Translations under genes and position numbers: made by a program
In this document: positions 6,043 through 6,153 of the stretch, piece by piece
Numbering within the stretch: the first letter of the stretch is position 1
Layout: each line of letters begins with the position of its first letter
Assembly: GCA_030640485.1 (NCBI GenBank)
Contig: DAOWJG010000111.1
Coordinates: 1 to 6,153, forward strand
Direction of reading: 5' to 3'
Length of the DNA: 6,153 nucleotides
Source: Dehalococcoidales bacterium
GTDB taxonomy: Bacteria > Chloroflexota > Dehalococcoidia > Dehalococcoidales > UBA5760
The notes under the pieces: generated by a model
The model's input: only the letters and a program-made list of their open reading frames with translations
Told to the model about the DNA's origin: nothing
Databases searched by the model: none

Positions 6043-6153
6043 GTGGCCGAAAAGACGCCAACCAGGGTCAATATGGAAAAGATTACCTCCCTCTGTCGAC
6101 GACGCGGTTTCATCTTCCCCAGCAGTGAAATCTACGGCGGCCTGTCTAGTTGC
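6043..6153 (+). CDS. glyQS: glycyl-tRNA synthetase, single-chain dimeric type (N-terminal part; runs off window end)
   Basis: Only the first 37 codons are present. They include [20 protein letters not shown], which matches the opening of the alpha2-type class II glycyl-tRNA synthetase of Thermus, archaea and eukaryotes (LCKRRGFIF..SEIYGG). The enzyme attaches glycine to tRNA-Gly with release of AMP and pyrophosphate. The alpha2beta2 GlyQ/GlyS type does not begin this way. I chose GTG at 6043 because AAGGAG at 6029-6034 lies 8 bases upstream, an ideal spacing. An in-frame ATG at 6073 with a weaker AGGG at 6064-6067 is the alternative, and would remove 10 residues. The catalytic motifs lie beyond the window. 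It is divergent from the MBL-fold hydrolase gene. Confidence 0.88.
   Translation, partial: MAEKTPTRVNMEKITSLCRRRGFIFPSSEIYGGLSSC

Overview
The window reads as ordinary chromosomal DNA of a bacterium with mid-range GC content and tightly packed genes. A Chloroflexota member, probably close to Dehalococcoidia, is my best guess. It rests on the gene mix (ThiD2-ThiE fusion, translin-family gene, K+-type membrane pyrophosphatase, single-chain glycyl-tRNA synthetase) and is an inference, not proven by any marker. Nothing in the window looks mobile: there is no insertion sequence, integrase, tRNA, rRNA or CRISPR array.

Layout, left to right on the + strand: the last ~30 codons of an unidentified gene (3-95); rnhB (ribonuclease HII, 189-836), overlapping by 4 bases a yraN/UPF0102 nuclease-fold gene (833-1198); a 97-base gap with a good promoter; a fused ThiD2-ThiE thiamine gene (1296-2387), overlapping by 20 bases a translin/TRAX-family gene (2368-3009); a 150-base leader made largely of degenerate 36-40 base tandem repeats; then hppA (3160-5196), an ion-pumping membrane pyrophosphatase. 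On the - strand a glyoxalase-II-like metallo-beta-lactamase-fold hydrolase (5205-5837) converges on hppA with only 8 bases between the stop codons. It is divergently transcribed from glycyl-tRNA synthetase (6043 to beyond the window end). The 205-base divergent region holds a sigma-70-type promoter for each direction.

The genes are mostly housekeeping: RNA/DNA hybrid removal, nucleic-acid maintenance, thiamine phosphate synthesis, possible RNA processing, pyrophosphate-driven ion pumping, and tRNA charging. Thiamine phosphate synthase and aminoacyl-tRNA synthetases release pyrophosphate, which the HppA pump consumes, so a loose metabolic link is possible. I see no convincing intrinsic terminator anywhere, and neither a TPP riboswitch before thiE nor a T-box before glyQS. 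Most worth a second look are the bacterial translin homologue with a TRAX-like acidic quartet, the repeat-bearing hppA leader with a mini-hairpin in each copy, and the double acidic residue at the ion gate of HppA. I did not find a clear undescribed multi-gene system.
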